Shown in pieces: positions 55,246-64,000 of a stretch of 64,000 bases of DNA (its first letter is position 1; each line of letters begins with the position of its first letter). The stretch is from Amoebophrya sp. A120. Lineage: Eukaryota; Sar; Dinophyceae; Syndiniales; Amoebophryaceae. The translations under genes and the position numbers were made by a program. The notes beneath the pieces were generated by a model. That model made no database searches. It had not been told where the DNA came from and was given only the letters and a program-made list of their open reading frames with translations. Where the stretch lies: NCBI GenBank assembly GCA_905178155.1, contig CAJINV010000003.1, positions 1,122,204 to 1,186,203 on the forward strand. Direction: 5' to 3'.

Positions 55246-58200
55246 CTAAGCCCAAAGGTCTTCAAGTGAAAAGAAGAGACCGGGCACGCCTACCACAGTG
55301 AAACAAGCGTCGACCTCCTCAGGGTCTTCGGACACTTTCACTTTCCTCTTGTTCGTCATGTGCGGATTGTGGTGGAAGACGTGATCTCGAACCTCACGAG
55401 GCACATTGTTCTTTGTGAGGCAATCAGCTTTCATGTGCTCAGTGGGACAGAACTTAATCTTTTCGCATTCATCCGCAACTTTGTGGTAGCGCAGGGCAAC
55501 GTGGCGGCTACGCGGGCGCTGTGCATCGCCTGGCGTCTTGGCGACCGTGATGGCGGTCTGATTGTCCATCCAAAGGTCTTCGCTAGCATCGCGATCTTCA
55601 AGAAAACCCTTGAAGGTGCATGTCTCGGACATGATCAGTCCATCAGAGCCAGCTACAAACTCTGCTTCGAATGTGGAATGCGTTCTGACCGATTGGCGCG
55701 CGGTCTTCCACACGATGGGGGCGCCTCTGTAGTACAGCAGAGCGCCAGACGTGCTTTTCAACGTTACAAAACAAGATGCAAAACTTGCGTCGGTGAAGAG
55801 ATTCCAGTCTTTCAACTTTTCTCCCTTTTGCAGAAGTGATCCGTATACCTGCTTGAACTTTTGTTCGTTCTCGGGTGAGTAGTCGATGCCTACGTCTTCG
55901 GTGTGAATGACATAGCGCAAAACTTTCTTTACGCATGCGACTACTGCTTTGGTGCAGGGCTTGCTTGCTACCTTTGCGAGGCAGTTAACGGGCTGCGCGA
56001 TGTCGGGCCTACAAATCGTTACGCACCATTGCAGGGCACCTACAGCTTCCCGCAACGGGAATTTCACTTCGGGCGAGGCGGTATCGTACAGAGCTGATTC
56101 GGTGAAGCATGGATTGTCAACTTTCTTACAACCAACCATGCCAAACTTCGGAGCTAGTTTTGTTCGGATGTAACTCTGCATGCAAATGCGTACTTTGTAC
56201 TTGTTCGGGTTGTAGTGGACGTCTGCACCGAGCTGATCATACAAAAGATCACCATTTGGCTGGTGTTCGGGCTCAATGATCTTGCCAGGAAACTCTTTCA
56301 AAATCAAACTGACTTCATGCCTAAGCTCGTGCTCGTCCGGGCCTGTTGCGGTGTTGTCATCTACATAAACTCCCATCTTCATATACTTACTGAACTTCTT
56401 GTAACTCTGGAAGTTGTTGCCTGTGGCCTTGGAGAGCTTTCTCCACAACCCTTTTTCTGTTGACTGTGTCCAACCGAGACTGACTAACTTCTTTTCGTAG
56501 TGCTTTGCCCACAGCCTCGGGGATTGTGGTAACCCATAAAGGGCACGAACTAGCTTCCGAATACCATCGTCGTTTTGCTCACGCCATTCCTTTGGCAGAC
56601 GAATGAAAATTTCCGAATCGATCAAGCTCTGTACGAATGCGTTGTCAATGTCAAACAAAATTATGGCATCACCATGCGCGGCGGCATCGATCAGCAGGTA
56701 GCGCGAGGCTCCAAAGCTGATTACGGGCGCGTAAACTTCTAACTCACCGCCGGGCTTGTAGAGATTACCTAGGACGACAGCACGGCACTTGAACTTGCCA
56801 CAGCGCTTGCGGCTAAGCACCAATGCTATCGGGACCACGCCTGTGGTCTTAGCGCGTTCTAACTCTTCTGGAGTAGGCACTCTCCACGTCTGAAACGCCT
56901 CAAGCTTGCACTTCTCGAGGGATTTGGCTTCTAACCAGTGCGGCGCATCTGGCGAGCTCATCGCGGCAACGTTCGCGAACTGTGGAAGTGCTTCGACTAA
57001 CTCTTCACCCTCTTCGAAATCGTCTACGACGCTGTCACATACATAACAATCATTGATCACTTCTGCAAAGTCGGCATAAAACGCATCTGAGTTCTCGGCT
57101 TCGGACAATTGCTGCTTTGTTCTTCGCGTGCGTTGCGTTTTGTCCTTTGCCCCTTTGGGCCTACCGCGCGGGCGCTTGGTCTTTTCGCGACCAAAGACCA
57201 CTTCAGGGTCTGGCTCATGGTGTTCAACCGTGTTCCGGGCGGGCGCGCGCGATGAAACTGAATCAGGTGCGGAATGCGGATTTTGTACTTGCGAATTGTC
57301 ACCACTGGCATGCTGATTTGACTGAAGATTGATGTCTTTGAACGAGGCAGAGGATGCGTTATGAGCGTGTTCTTGTGAAGCTGCTTTCTCGACTTCTAAA
57401 AGTGGCAGGGAGTTGGACCCGCCAACCCCCCCAGAACCTGAGACCTCTGAACCACCCGGATTTTTGCGCACAGGAGCACAATCCCGATCAGAACCAACCA
57501 CCCGGGCATTGTCCTTCGAGCCACAGATAGTCTGCAGGAGCTGGTCGTCTGAAACTACGACGCCACCGCGGTACCCTGGGCGTAGAGAGTCAACATTGTC
57601 GATCAAAACTGACTCGACAAACTTCACGGCGTTTGTTTCGTAAACTGCCCAGCGCAAAGCGCCGGCCTTGGAGTATCGATCATCCTTAACGTAAGTTCCA
57701 ACTAGATAGCACGAGGACTGATCGCAATACCCAAGAAAGACTCCTTTCGTGTACTTCTCTACAAGTTTCTTGACCCCTTCTACTGGCTGTCTCAGGAAAT
57801 AAGCGAGGCAACCGAAGCGACGCATCCTGGAGTCAAAATTCGAAGTCTTCAATATCTCATCGGGCTCTTGGGGTTCTGTGCGAGAAACTTTCCGGTCATT
57901 TTGCAGTGACTTCCTCTGTCGACAAGCTTCCAAAGGTGAGAGACCATTGAACTGAGGGGCGCGCTTGTAGAATTTCCGCTGTAAGCGATTCCACGTGTAT
58001 ACAAAGTAAGAAGCGGCATAATCCCAAAGTCTCAAGTCGACACCCACTAGATTAGCCCTTAAACCGGGACCCAGAGTACCCATGAAGCGTTCGCACACAC
58101 CATTTTTCTGTGGTACGTATGGGACTGAGTGCTGCCGAAAAACGGAGAGCGCTTGGAGCGTATCCTCCCACTTCTTTGCTCTGAACGTGGGGTCGTTGTC

Positions 58201-59454
58201 ACTGCGGACAAACCATACGACCTTATCTGTCAAGTCGATGCTGTCCGATGCGCGAAGTTGCTTGATTAGCCGTTCTACGACTGCGTAGGCCTGATCTTTG
58301 TGCTTCAACTTGAACTCAAACACACGCGCAACAGCAGGGCAAATGAAAATCAATAGCCATGAATTGCCTGTCAAGCTGACGGGTTTGACTGGACCCCAAA
58401 AGTCAGCATCAAGTTGCTTTAGCGGTGTTGGATCAGAGTACTTCTGTGGTCGTTCTTTCCTAGCACCTGACCTGCCACCCTTTGCGAGGGCGCATTCAGG
58501 GCAAAACACCTCTTCACCTGGGACATGGATGTGGCCACGTCTTCGGTGTCGGTCTAACTTGGACAAGTAGCATAAATGCTCAAAATCCTCTACGCAGTCG
58601 GCCAAGGCATCTCCAGTGAAAATAGAAGCAGACTCATCGAGCTGTCCTACGCGGCGCTTTTTGCAGCAGTTGGATAAGCAATCAGGTGTGAAAAGATTGC
58701 AACCAAAACGCGACGCAGACAAAGCGTCTTCCTCTGACAAAACCTCTTCAAATTCTCTGCAGTATAAAGCCACACCCGTGCCGAAAAGCTCACCATCAGG
58801 CAAAAATGGTAAGTCAGGCGGGTTATTTTCTAATGGCACTGCGACATCTGCGAATCTTGAAACTATCTCAGACTTGGCTACTGCTTTTGGTTCTAGCTTT
58901 ACTGACCAACCCATTGCGTTCAGGGTGGTTGTAGGTAAAAGGCGGCGCACGGGCAAAGCGCTGTGAAAAATACCTACTGAGTAACCAAGTCGATTCGTCT
59001 TCAGCCTACCTATCCTTGGAGGATTTTTCGCTTGCAAAGTGCCTCCGACTCCATTGATTTTCACAGGATTGGAGCGAAAGGACACAAAATCGCTAAGCAC
59101 ACTCGACACGTAATGAGTAGTGCCACTGTCGAGGATATCCCTGTTTGTCCTCTGTTTTCTTTCCTCTGCCGAACCTTCATCCAAAATGGATTTGTTGATC
59201 TTGCACTCTATAATCGGCATTGATTGATCGATCTTGCACAGTAACGATTTTTGATTGTAACTAGTAGCATCGTGACTTGTGTAAAAGCACGAATAGTAGT
59301 TGTCGTCGTCATCAAATACATCGCTCTTTTCATCAGTGTTCTTCGACACATCAACGAAATTTGATTCCAACTCAGCATCGATTTTCACATCGTGATTTGA
59401 ATCCATCAGCATCGATTTATCATCGACATCATCAGCAGAATCGTGGTCCTTATG
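55246..59454 (-). CDS. pol: Copia pol: protease, integrase, RT, RNase H
   Basis: Open from the codon after the gag TGA (59454) to 55246, 1403 codons; first ATG at 59412. Residues are counted from that ATG. Aspartic protease DSGT at 95-98. Integrase zinc finger H-x4-H...C-x2-C near 289-307 (HRRRGH, CPEC). Integrase core D337, D405, E441 with 35 residues between the last two. An AT-hook-like basic patch (RPRGRPKGAKDK) at 747-758. Reverse transcriptase with FDIDNAF near 920 and YVDD at 1016-1019. RNase H with D1208 (TDAS), E1249/E1251 (FEAEF) and D1283 (MDNQT). The order and the lack of any break mark an intact copia polyprotein. It is probably made as a Gag-Pol fusion by UGA readthrough, since it shares the gag frame. 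Confidence 0.94.
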   Translation of the reverse strand, partial: HKDHDSADDVDDKSMLMDSNHDVKIDAELESNFVDVSKNTDEKSDVFDDDDNYYSCFYTSHDATSYNQKSLLCKIDQSMPIIECKINKSILDEGSAEERKQRTNRDILDSGTTHYVSSVLSDFVSFRSNPVKINGVGGTLQAKNPPRIGRLKTNRLGYSVGIFHSALPVRRLLPTTTLNAMGWSVKLEPKAVAKSEIVSRFADVAVPLENNPPDLPFLPDGELFGTGVALYCREFEEVLSEEDALSASRFGCNLFTPDCLSNCCKKRRVGQLDESASIFTGDALADCVEDFEHLCYLSKLDRHRRRGHIHVPGEEVFCPECALAKGGRSGARKERPQKYSDPTPLKQLDADFWGPVKPVSLTGNSWLLIFICPAVARVFEFKLKHKDQAYAVVERLIKQLRASDSIDLTDKVVWFVRSDNDPTFRAKKWEDTLQALSVFRQHSVPYVPQKNGVCERFMGTLGPGLRANLVGVDLRLWDYAASYFVYTWNRLQRKFYKRAPQFNGLSPLEACRQRKSLQNDRKVSRTEPQEPDEILKTSNFDSRMRRFGCLAYFLRQPVEGVKKLVEKYTKGVFLGYCDQSSCYLVGTYVKDDRYSKAGALRWAVYETNAVKFVESVLIDNVDSLRPGYRGGVVVSDDQLLQTICGSKDNARVVGSDRDCAPVRKNPGGSEVSGSGGVGGSNSLPLLEVEKAASQEHAHNASSASFKDINLQSNQHASGDNSQVQNPHSAPDSVSSRAPARNTVEHHEPDPEVVFGREKTKRPRGRPKGAKDKTQRTRRTKQQLSEAENSDAFYADFAEVINDCYVCDSVVDDFEEGEELVEALPQFANVAAMSSPDAPHWLEAKSLEKCKLEAFQTWRVPTPEELERAKTTGVVPIALVLSRKRCGKFKCRAVVLGNLYKPGGELEVYAPVISFGASRYLLIDAAAHGDAIILFDIDNAFVQSLIDSEIFIRLPKEWREQNDDGIRKLVRALYGLPQSPRLWAKHYEKKLVSLGWTQSTEKGLWRKLSKATGNNFQSYKKFSKYMKMGVYVDDNTATGPDEHELRHEVSLILKEFPGKIIEPEHQPNGDLLYDQLGADVHYNPNKYKVRICMQSYIRTKLAPKFGMVGCKKVDNPCFTESALYDTASPEVKFPLREAVGALQWCVTICRPDIAQPVNCLAKVASKPCTKAVVACVKKVLRYVIHTEDVGIDYSPENEQKFKQVYGSLLQKGEKLKDWNLFTDASFASCFVTLKSTSGALLYYRGAPIVWKTARQSVRTHSTFEAEFVAGSDGLIMSETCTFKGFLEDRDASEDLWMDNQTAITVAKTPGDAQRPRSRHVALRYHKVADECEKIKFCPTEHMKADCLTKNNVPREVRDHVFHHNPHMTNKRKVKVSEDPEEVDACFTVVGVPGLFFSLEDLWA

Positions 59455-60618
59455 TCACCACTTGCGACCCTTCTGGTGAGACTTGTAGCCACCTTTCTTC
59501 ACGCCGTGTTTGCCACCGCCCTTGCCACCACCACCGCCCTTCTTGTGGTTGTTGCCGTAGTTGTTCGCGGGTGGTGGGGCAGTGTTCTTCTCCTGCTGGC
59601 GTTTCTTGCGATAGCAGTAATGAACGTCATGTCCTGGACGTTGGCAATACGTACACCAGAGGCCTCCTTGATTCTGCGCGTTGTTACCATAGGGCTGATT
59701 TCGATTCGCATAGGTATTGGAATTGTAGTTTTTGTTGTTGTGTTTTCCCTGTCCTTTGTGACCCTTATTCATCATAACTAAGGCGGTTTGGTTATTGATG
59801 GACTGACACATCAATTGCTGCTCGAAGGTCGCGCCTTCCGGTGCGACGATGAAGTTGGAATTTTTGTTACCAGAAGAAGAAGATGATGATGATGCACCAG
59901 CAAGGAACGCATTGGGGTTTGCGTTTGCGGGGGCGACGTTCGTTCGTGCTAAATGCAAAGTCGCTTGCTGTTCCTTTTCAATATTCATTCTGCCTGATTT
60001 GATGAAGTCCATCACCATTGCCAGTCCTTCTTTCTCCCAAGTAGCTGTAGTACTGTTCAAATTTCTGATCTCCGCCATGATTGTTTTCATGCAAGTCGGG
60101 TCAAGTCGGAATTTGAGGACGTCCCACATCTGGCGATTGATCGCAGCCGCATCTGGGTATCTGTCTTTCAGAAGGAGGATTTTGCTGTACTTTTCTGCGT
60201 AGATCCAAATAGAAAAATCTCCATCCTTCTCCATGTCGTAGCAGACAGTAATCAATTCGTTGTTGGTTGTGTCACTGTCAATTGAAGATGCTTTCTGATC
60301 CCAGTGCGATGACAGAAGGAAGTAACATTTTACAAAACCCACTGTCTGGCTGTTCGTGATCAATTTTGCTGCGTCGTCTTGCAATGCATTCAAAAACGTG
60401 GACTCGAGGGAAAACACATCTTGCTTTTGCTGTGCTGTCAAACCAGGCTGAACATTTTGAAAGTTCGTCTGCTGGGTGTTGTCGTTCAAAATTGCCTGCC
60501 ATTGTGCGTCCAATTCCAATACCATGCTCATCATCGATTTGATTTTATGCTTCCACATCGTCCAGCCCTCGGAGTTCTTTATCTCCGGGCAGATGATCTT
60601 CCGATCTACCGTCGGCAT
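59455..60618 (-). CDS. gag: Copia gag with CCHC zinc knuckle
   Basis: 387 residues from the ATG at 60618 (MPTVDRKIICPEIKNSEGW) to a TGA at 59455-59457. The N-terminal two thirds is helical capsid-like sequence in the UBN2/Retrotran-gag style. A Ser run follows, then an Asn/Gly-rich stretch and a zinc knuckle C322-x2-C325-x4-H330-x4-C335 (CTYCQRPGHDVHYC). The C-terminus is Gly/Lys/His-rich and should bind RNA. The protein forms the particle that packages the element RNA. The stop context is TGG TGA CAT, and the next in-frame codons lead straight into pol. Confidence 0.93.
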   Translation of the reverse strand: MPTVDRKIICPEIKNSEGWTMWKHKIKSMMSMVLELDAQWQAILNDNTQQTNFQNVQPGLTAQQKQDVFSLESTFLNALQDDAAKLITNSQTVGFVKCYFLLSSHWDQKASSIDSDTTNNELITVCYDMEKDGDFSIWIYAEKYSKILLLKDRYPDAAAINRQMWDVLKFRLDPTCMKTIMAEIRNLNSTTATWEKEGLAMVMDFIKSGRMNIEKEQQATLHLARTNVAPANANPNAFLAGASSSSSSSGNKNSNFIVAPEGATFEQQLMCQSINNQTALVMMNKGHKGQGKHNNKNYNSNTYANRNQPYGNNAQNQGGLWCTYCQRPGHDVHYCYRKKRQQEKNTAPPPANNYGNNHKKGGGGGKGGGKHGVKKGGYKSHQKGRKW

Positions 60619-60748
60619 ACCGTCGGGATTCGTAAATCAATCTATTCCAAAAAGAGATTTTTGCGTGTAGATGCCGATGGTGTTCCGACGGAAAAATTTG
60701 GACTTGTGGATGGCGAAGTTGTTCGTTGGCTCGCGATTACCGGTCTCA

Positions 60749-60760
60749 CCGGCGGCACCA
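60749..60760 (-). other. Candidate primer-binding site
   Basis: On the element strand TGGTGCCGCCGG lies 14 bp inside the 5' LTR boundary. It begins with TGG, as sites pairing with a tRNA 3' CCA do. The offset from the LTR is larger than usual and no tRNA was matched, so this is tentative. Confidence 0.3.
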
Positions 60761-60774
60761 AGTGTGAATCAGAA

Positions 60775-61054
60775 TGTTAGGAATTCTGAACACATTCACA
60801 GCATACGAATAGCGGTCGAGTTCGCATCTTTCTGTTTGGAATGATTCAGAACGGAGTACTGATTCACATCTGTATACAGGTGGTGTTTCAAGATGGATTG
60901 ATTCGTTTGGTTTGGTCAACCAGACCACAAAGACGACGAGACGACTAAGCTAAACGGTTAGGATCGTTACTGTGCTGAAGATCAAGATCGATGGAACCAC
61001 GCAGGGGAGCTTGAACACGCATTGCATGCTGTGTGCATAAAGCTCTAGTCAACA
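60775..61054 (-). repeat. 5' LTR of the copia element
   Basis: 280 bp, the same sequence as the 3' LTR. It should hold the element's promoter and polyadenylation signals, but I recognise no specific motif. Confidence 0.93.
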
Positions 61055-61059
61055 GAAAC
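61055..61059. repeat. Target-site duplication GAAAC, right copy
   Basis: Exact repeat of the 5 bp left of the other LTR. Confidence 0.9.
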
Positions 61060-62750
61060 GCAATTTCTTCTCGAAATTCATAGTTACATGCTGCACTGAA
61101 TAATTAAGAATAAATCAAAAATGAATTTTTTTTTTTTTTTAAATACAAATCACAAAAATAACGCAGCGAAATATCACATAGACAACTTCAGATCGGAAAA
61201 AGAGGTGATCCAGGCTCGTCGTCCTTGTTCTATCGCGGCATCGTATTCGTGGTTCGTAAGTGCCATCTGACCCCTTCGCCTTTCGGCTCCAGACTGCTTG
61301 TCCCTTCTCGTCGCGACATGCTACAGTTGTTCACATGGTCAGCAGGCGGTGAGTCACACCACCGAGTTGCCTTCAATCTCGCTGTGCAAGAGAGTCGACA
61401 ACTGTAGTGATGCAACAGCACAGGCGCTGCATTGCTCTTCCTTTTTTCGGTGGTGATTCTGTACCTGATCCGAGTGGCCCACTGCCCCGCCCCTCACGCC
61501 TAAAAAACTAAGCCTAAAGGTCGGGAAATCTCGAATCACAATTGCGTGAGTTTTGAAGAAGCAACTTTTGGGATCCTGTTTTGCCATGACATGCATGACT
61601 GGGCGCAGCGCGATGTTGATGGTCCTACTGGGCTCTTTTTGGAAGTATTGCTACAGGAGGAAGGCAGAGAAGGGGGTAGTTGCTGACTTGTATTTTCACT
61701 TCGAGTCCGGCTCGAAAAAGTAAACGCATGATGAGAATATTCAGAAACTTCCCCCAAGCAAGCCCTCTGAGATGCACGGCTGCGCTTTTTACGTAGCAGC
61801 AAGCCTTTCCCCTTCCCCCTGCAGTATGCTTCTTTGTTGCTTTTTAATTCTTGTCAAAAATGCTCTTTGGTATTGTCGGCGTGGGTTTGGAGACAGTGTG
61901 GCAGCGTGACTCCTGAGACCTTAGAGGGGTGAGGCAACATCAACCCTCCTACACAGTCGAGCATGAGTGAGAACTTCAACACCGCAGCAACTCAAGGAAG
62001 GGAGCAGAAGCCGGGCGAAGAAATTCACACCCGAACTTTAGGTCTCCTGTTTTGGGTCCATTTGTAAAGAAATAAAAAGCGACTCGCTGGGGCCTTTTTT
62101 AACGTTAGGAGTCACGCACTAGCGACATCTTTATCTTTGCCCTTCCTTTGCGTCCCCGCCCGAAAAAAAAATGCGAGCTAGTAACAGATAGAGAATGTCG
62201 TTGAGTCTGTTGGGGCATCAGGCGTAGTGGACATCTAAGCTACCTACTCCACTACCCCATCCTTTGCCCCAACTGTGGAATCCGTTTGGTTTTGTGTGTT
62301 GCTTTAGCCAATCGAACAACGAGCGCTAACGCTGTAAAACCGCGATACGCAAACAGATATCGAAATCGAGACTCTCTATCCTGCTCAGTTAGCCCTCCCC
62401 ATACGAACCTCTAGGCGATACGAACCTCCAGACAAAAGCAAAGCTTAAACTCAGTTAAAAGTGTTTCTTTGTAAGTAATTGAATTTATTTGGTCGCTTAC
62501 TACCCCGGAGCTTGTGCCACGGTGAAAATTGGAACGATTCTCGTCGTAATGCTTCGCGTTGAGGATGAAACTGTGAAAGCGACCAGTTGTGGTTGTGAAA
62601 TTGAAAAAGAAAAGCATTGACTCCGTACTAAATTGCAGGAGATGTCATCCGGTCTCTCGAAACAGCTCCAAGTATACTCAGGTCAAGTAACCTGACAGTT
62701 CGTTGGCTGCAACTACAACCCGTTTTATTTGGTAAAAGCTCGCTTCGGCC
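61060..62750. other. Intergenic, nothing recognised
   Basis: About 1.7 kb between the copia element and the small acidic gene. A T run of about 19 lies near 61122-61140. I looked for a dinoflagellate spliced leader, tRNA or snRNA and saw none. Frames on both strands are short. Confidence 0.4.
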
Positions 62751-63066
62751 TTAGATGAGTTCCAGCTCGTCAATGCCTTCCTGGAAAGCTTGCGCGAATT
62801 TGTCGCCGTCGCCGTCCGATGCCTCCCCGGCCTTTTTGAAAATCGTGCAAAAGTCGTTGATGGCCTTGATCGCAGCGTCCTTGCCGTCCCGCTCCTGGAC
62901 GAAAACCGCGATCTGCAAAATGTCCGAGTAGTACTTGAAGCCGCCCGCTTTAATCGCCTCGTTCTCCTCGGCAAACGCCGATCTCTTCCGCGTTCGGGTC
63001 CTCTGCCCACGCCTCGCCGAAGGCGGTGAACATGTCCATGGCACCAGAAAAGGTCGGGCCGCCCAT
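62751..63066 (-). CDS. Small acidic protein with a one-base frame break
   Basis: The ATG at 63066 starts MGGPTFSGAMDMFTAFGEAW and continues to residue 29 (Ile, 62980-62982). Read straight on, it stops at 62950 after 38 residues. Skipping the single G at 62979 continues in a coherent frame (AFAEENEAIKAGG, later YYSDILQIAVFVQERDGKD and KFAQAFQEGIDELELI) to a TAA at 62751, giving 104 residues. Both parts are acidic, helical and alike in codon use, so they are probably one protein. The break may be a sequencing or assembly insertion, a recent mutation, or +1 frameshifting. I recognise no family. The pattern of short amphipathic helices suggests a small helical-bundle protein. Confidence 0.6.
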
Positions 63067-63659
63067 TTTGTTTTAAGACTTCTGACTGGGGATGTGTATT
63101 AAAAAAGTAAAAGAGCTTTTAGTCTTTTACTTTACTTGGCGGGTATTAAATTTATTCGATGAAGTAGATGAAGTTCTGTATTTAGAGTAGGTGTTTTCCT
63201 TTTCACTCTCTGATAATGACCTCAGACACAGGAGCTACTTGTTCTCCGGGTTCTTAGGTGCGGACCTGTTTTTTGACACATAGCCTTTGAGTTTGCATTT
63301 CTTATTCTTTGCTTTCATCTTGAGAATGAGTTCGACGAGCGCGACAGAATCGTCGACCAAAGCTTCGAAGATCTACATCAATCTACTTCTTTGACATGCA
63401 ATGCATCAAAGCGAGGACCGACAAGGCACGGGATACCGAAAAGGGAAATTTTTGCTACACGCGCGAACCGAATGCTGCCGTATTGGAATGGCTACTCGAA
63501 TGGTCTACCGAGTATCTAAACGGGGCTGATTGACAAATGACCGATTTTCATTTCATTACTTAGGGGACGAGGCTATCACGGGCGATGAGAGGCAAACGGC
63601 GGTCACAAGAAGCCGCGACATTGGAACCCAATCCGGACTCGCCCTGCGGCGCCGTGCAC
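63067..63659. other. Intergenic, nothing recognised
   Basis: About 0.6 kb between the small gene and the minisatellite. No supported coding frame or RNA gene was found. Confidence 0.4.
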
Positions 63660-64000
63660 TTGCTGGGCAAACGATCGGCGGTCCCCGGTTCCGGGGATTT
63701 CAGTCCGATATCGCGCCCGCCGCGATCGGCCATACCGCCGGGCGAGGCAAAAACGGCCCCACGGATTTTTGCCCGGAATCGGCCTCCCGCGGCTCCGGAG
63801 ATTTTCGCCCGATTTTGCGTCCGCCACGGTCGACCATACCGCCGGGCGAAGCAAAAACGGCCCCACGGATTTTTGCCCGAAATCGGCCTCCCCAGGTTCC
63901 GGGGATTTTCGTCCGCTTTCGCGCTCGCCACGGCCGGCCATACCGCCGGGCGAAGCAAAAACGGCCCCACGGATTTTTGCCCGAAATCGGCCTCCCCAGG
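63660..64000. repeat. 104-bp tandem minisatellite
   Basis: The word CCATACCGCCGGGCGA recurs at 63730, 63834 and 63938, exactly 104 bp apart. Whole units are similar, including CCCCACGGATTTTTGCCCG and GATTTTCG, with scattered substitutions. A partial older unit precedes 63730, and the array continues beyond the window. Because 104 is not a multiple of three, the long minus-strand frames here (63560-63970, 63603-63941) are repeat artefacts, not genes. Confidence 0.88.

Larger units (their letters stand above)
54776..61054 (-). mobile_element. Complete Ty1/copia LTR retrotransposon
   Basis: A 6279-bp element on the minus strand with two 280-bp LTRs that I find identical by eye, a 5-bp duplication GAAAC outside both, a polypurine tract, gag, and a pol with the copia order protease-integrase-RT-RNase H. 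The LTRs start TGTTGA and end TAACA when read on the element strand. All expected catalytic motifs are present. Gag and pol share one frame interrupted by a single TGA. Matching LTRs mean recent insertion, and the element may still be active. It sits between NDC80 and the small acidic gene, in the same orientation as all neighbours. Confidence 0.95.

Noticed and set aside
61060-62750. Possible spliced-leader, tRNA or snRNA genes
   Set aside because: No dinoflagellate spliced-leader word, tRNA cloverleaf or snRNA signature could be found by eye.
63560-63970. 136- and 112-codon minus-strand frames at the right end
   Set aside because: They are made of the 104-bp repeat, which shifts frame every unit.
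1-64000. CRISPR arrays, bacterial operons, riboswitches
   Set aside because: The sequence is eukaryotic with spliced genes; the only short tandem arrays are the minisatellite and simple repeats.

Overview
The window is nuclear DNA of a eukaryote. Genes are split by short introns of roughly 100-250 bp, nearly all GT-AG. The products are eukaryotic: an NDC80 kinetochore protein, a polycystin-type channel, a class I cyclic-nucleotide phosphodiesterase, RCC1 and WD40 proteins. Every gene I can support, and the one retrotransposon, lies on the minus strand, so this is a unidirectional gene array. Two introns are introners, that is, transposon-like introns with terminal inverted repeats and target-site duplications. 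One-way gene order, introners, fairly compact genes and an ankyrin/voltage-sensor/phosphodiesterase fusion together suggest an alveolate of the dinoflagellate lineage, possibly a syndinian such as Amoebophrya. That placement is inference; no marker gene settles it. TAA, TAG and TGA all serve as stops, so the nuclear code looks standard.

Layout from left to right, every gene read right to left: 1-3951, a large coiled-coil protein whose 3' end lies outside the window; 3952-5721, a GC-rich non-coding island; 5722-10304, a polycystin/TRPP-like channel interrupted by one in-frame TAG; 10459-11256, a doubtful small ORF; 11494-16870, the ankyrin-VSD-phosphodiesterase fusion, with a 171-bp introner; 18085-22605, a protein with four WW-like repeats and coiled coils; 23201-25927, an M3 metallopeptidase; 26335-29528, a one-pass membrane protein with a very long basic Ser/Arg/Lys-rich tail; 29780-31840, two diverged ~1-kb tandem repeats; 32343-35090, a large secreted low-complexity protein; 35472-38130, an RCC1/coiled-coil protein with an 827-bp introner; 39024-44611, an 1803-residue WD40-type protein; 45906-48053, a 443-residue coiled-coil protein; 49121-54101, NDC80 with a ~775-residue extra tail; 54776-61054, an intact Ty1/copia element with matching LTRs and a GAAAC target-site duplication; 62751-63066, a small acidic protein whose frame is broken by one extra base; 63660-64000, a 104-bp minisatellite running off the end.

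The genes form no obvious pathway; two could act in signalling (the channel and the phosphodiesterase) and one in chromosome segregation. The best candidates for something new are the introners, which carry TATC...GATA ends and 5-bp duplications ending in G and so build their own GT donor; the fusion phosphodiesterase; and the gag-UGA-pol arrangement of the copia element. Exon joins were worked out by hand from reading frame and splice signals. No database search or RNA data was available.
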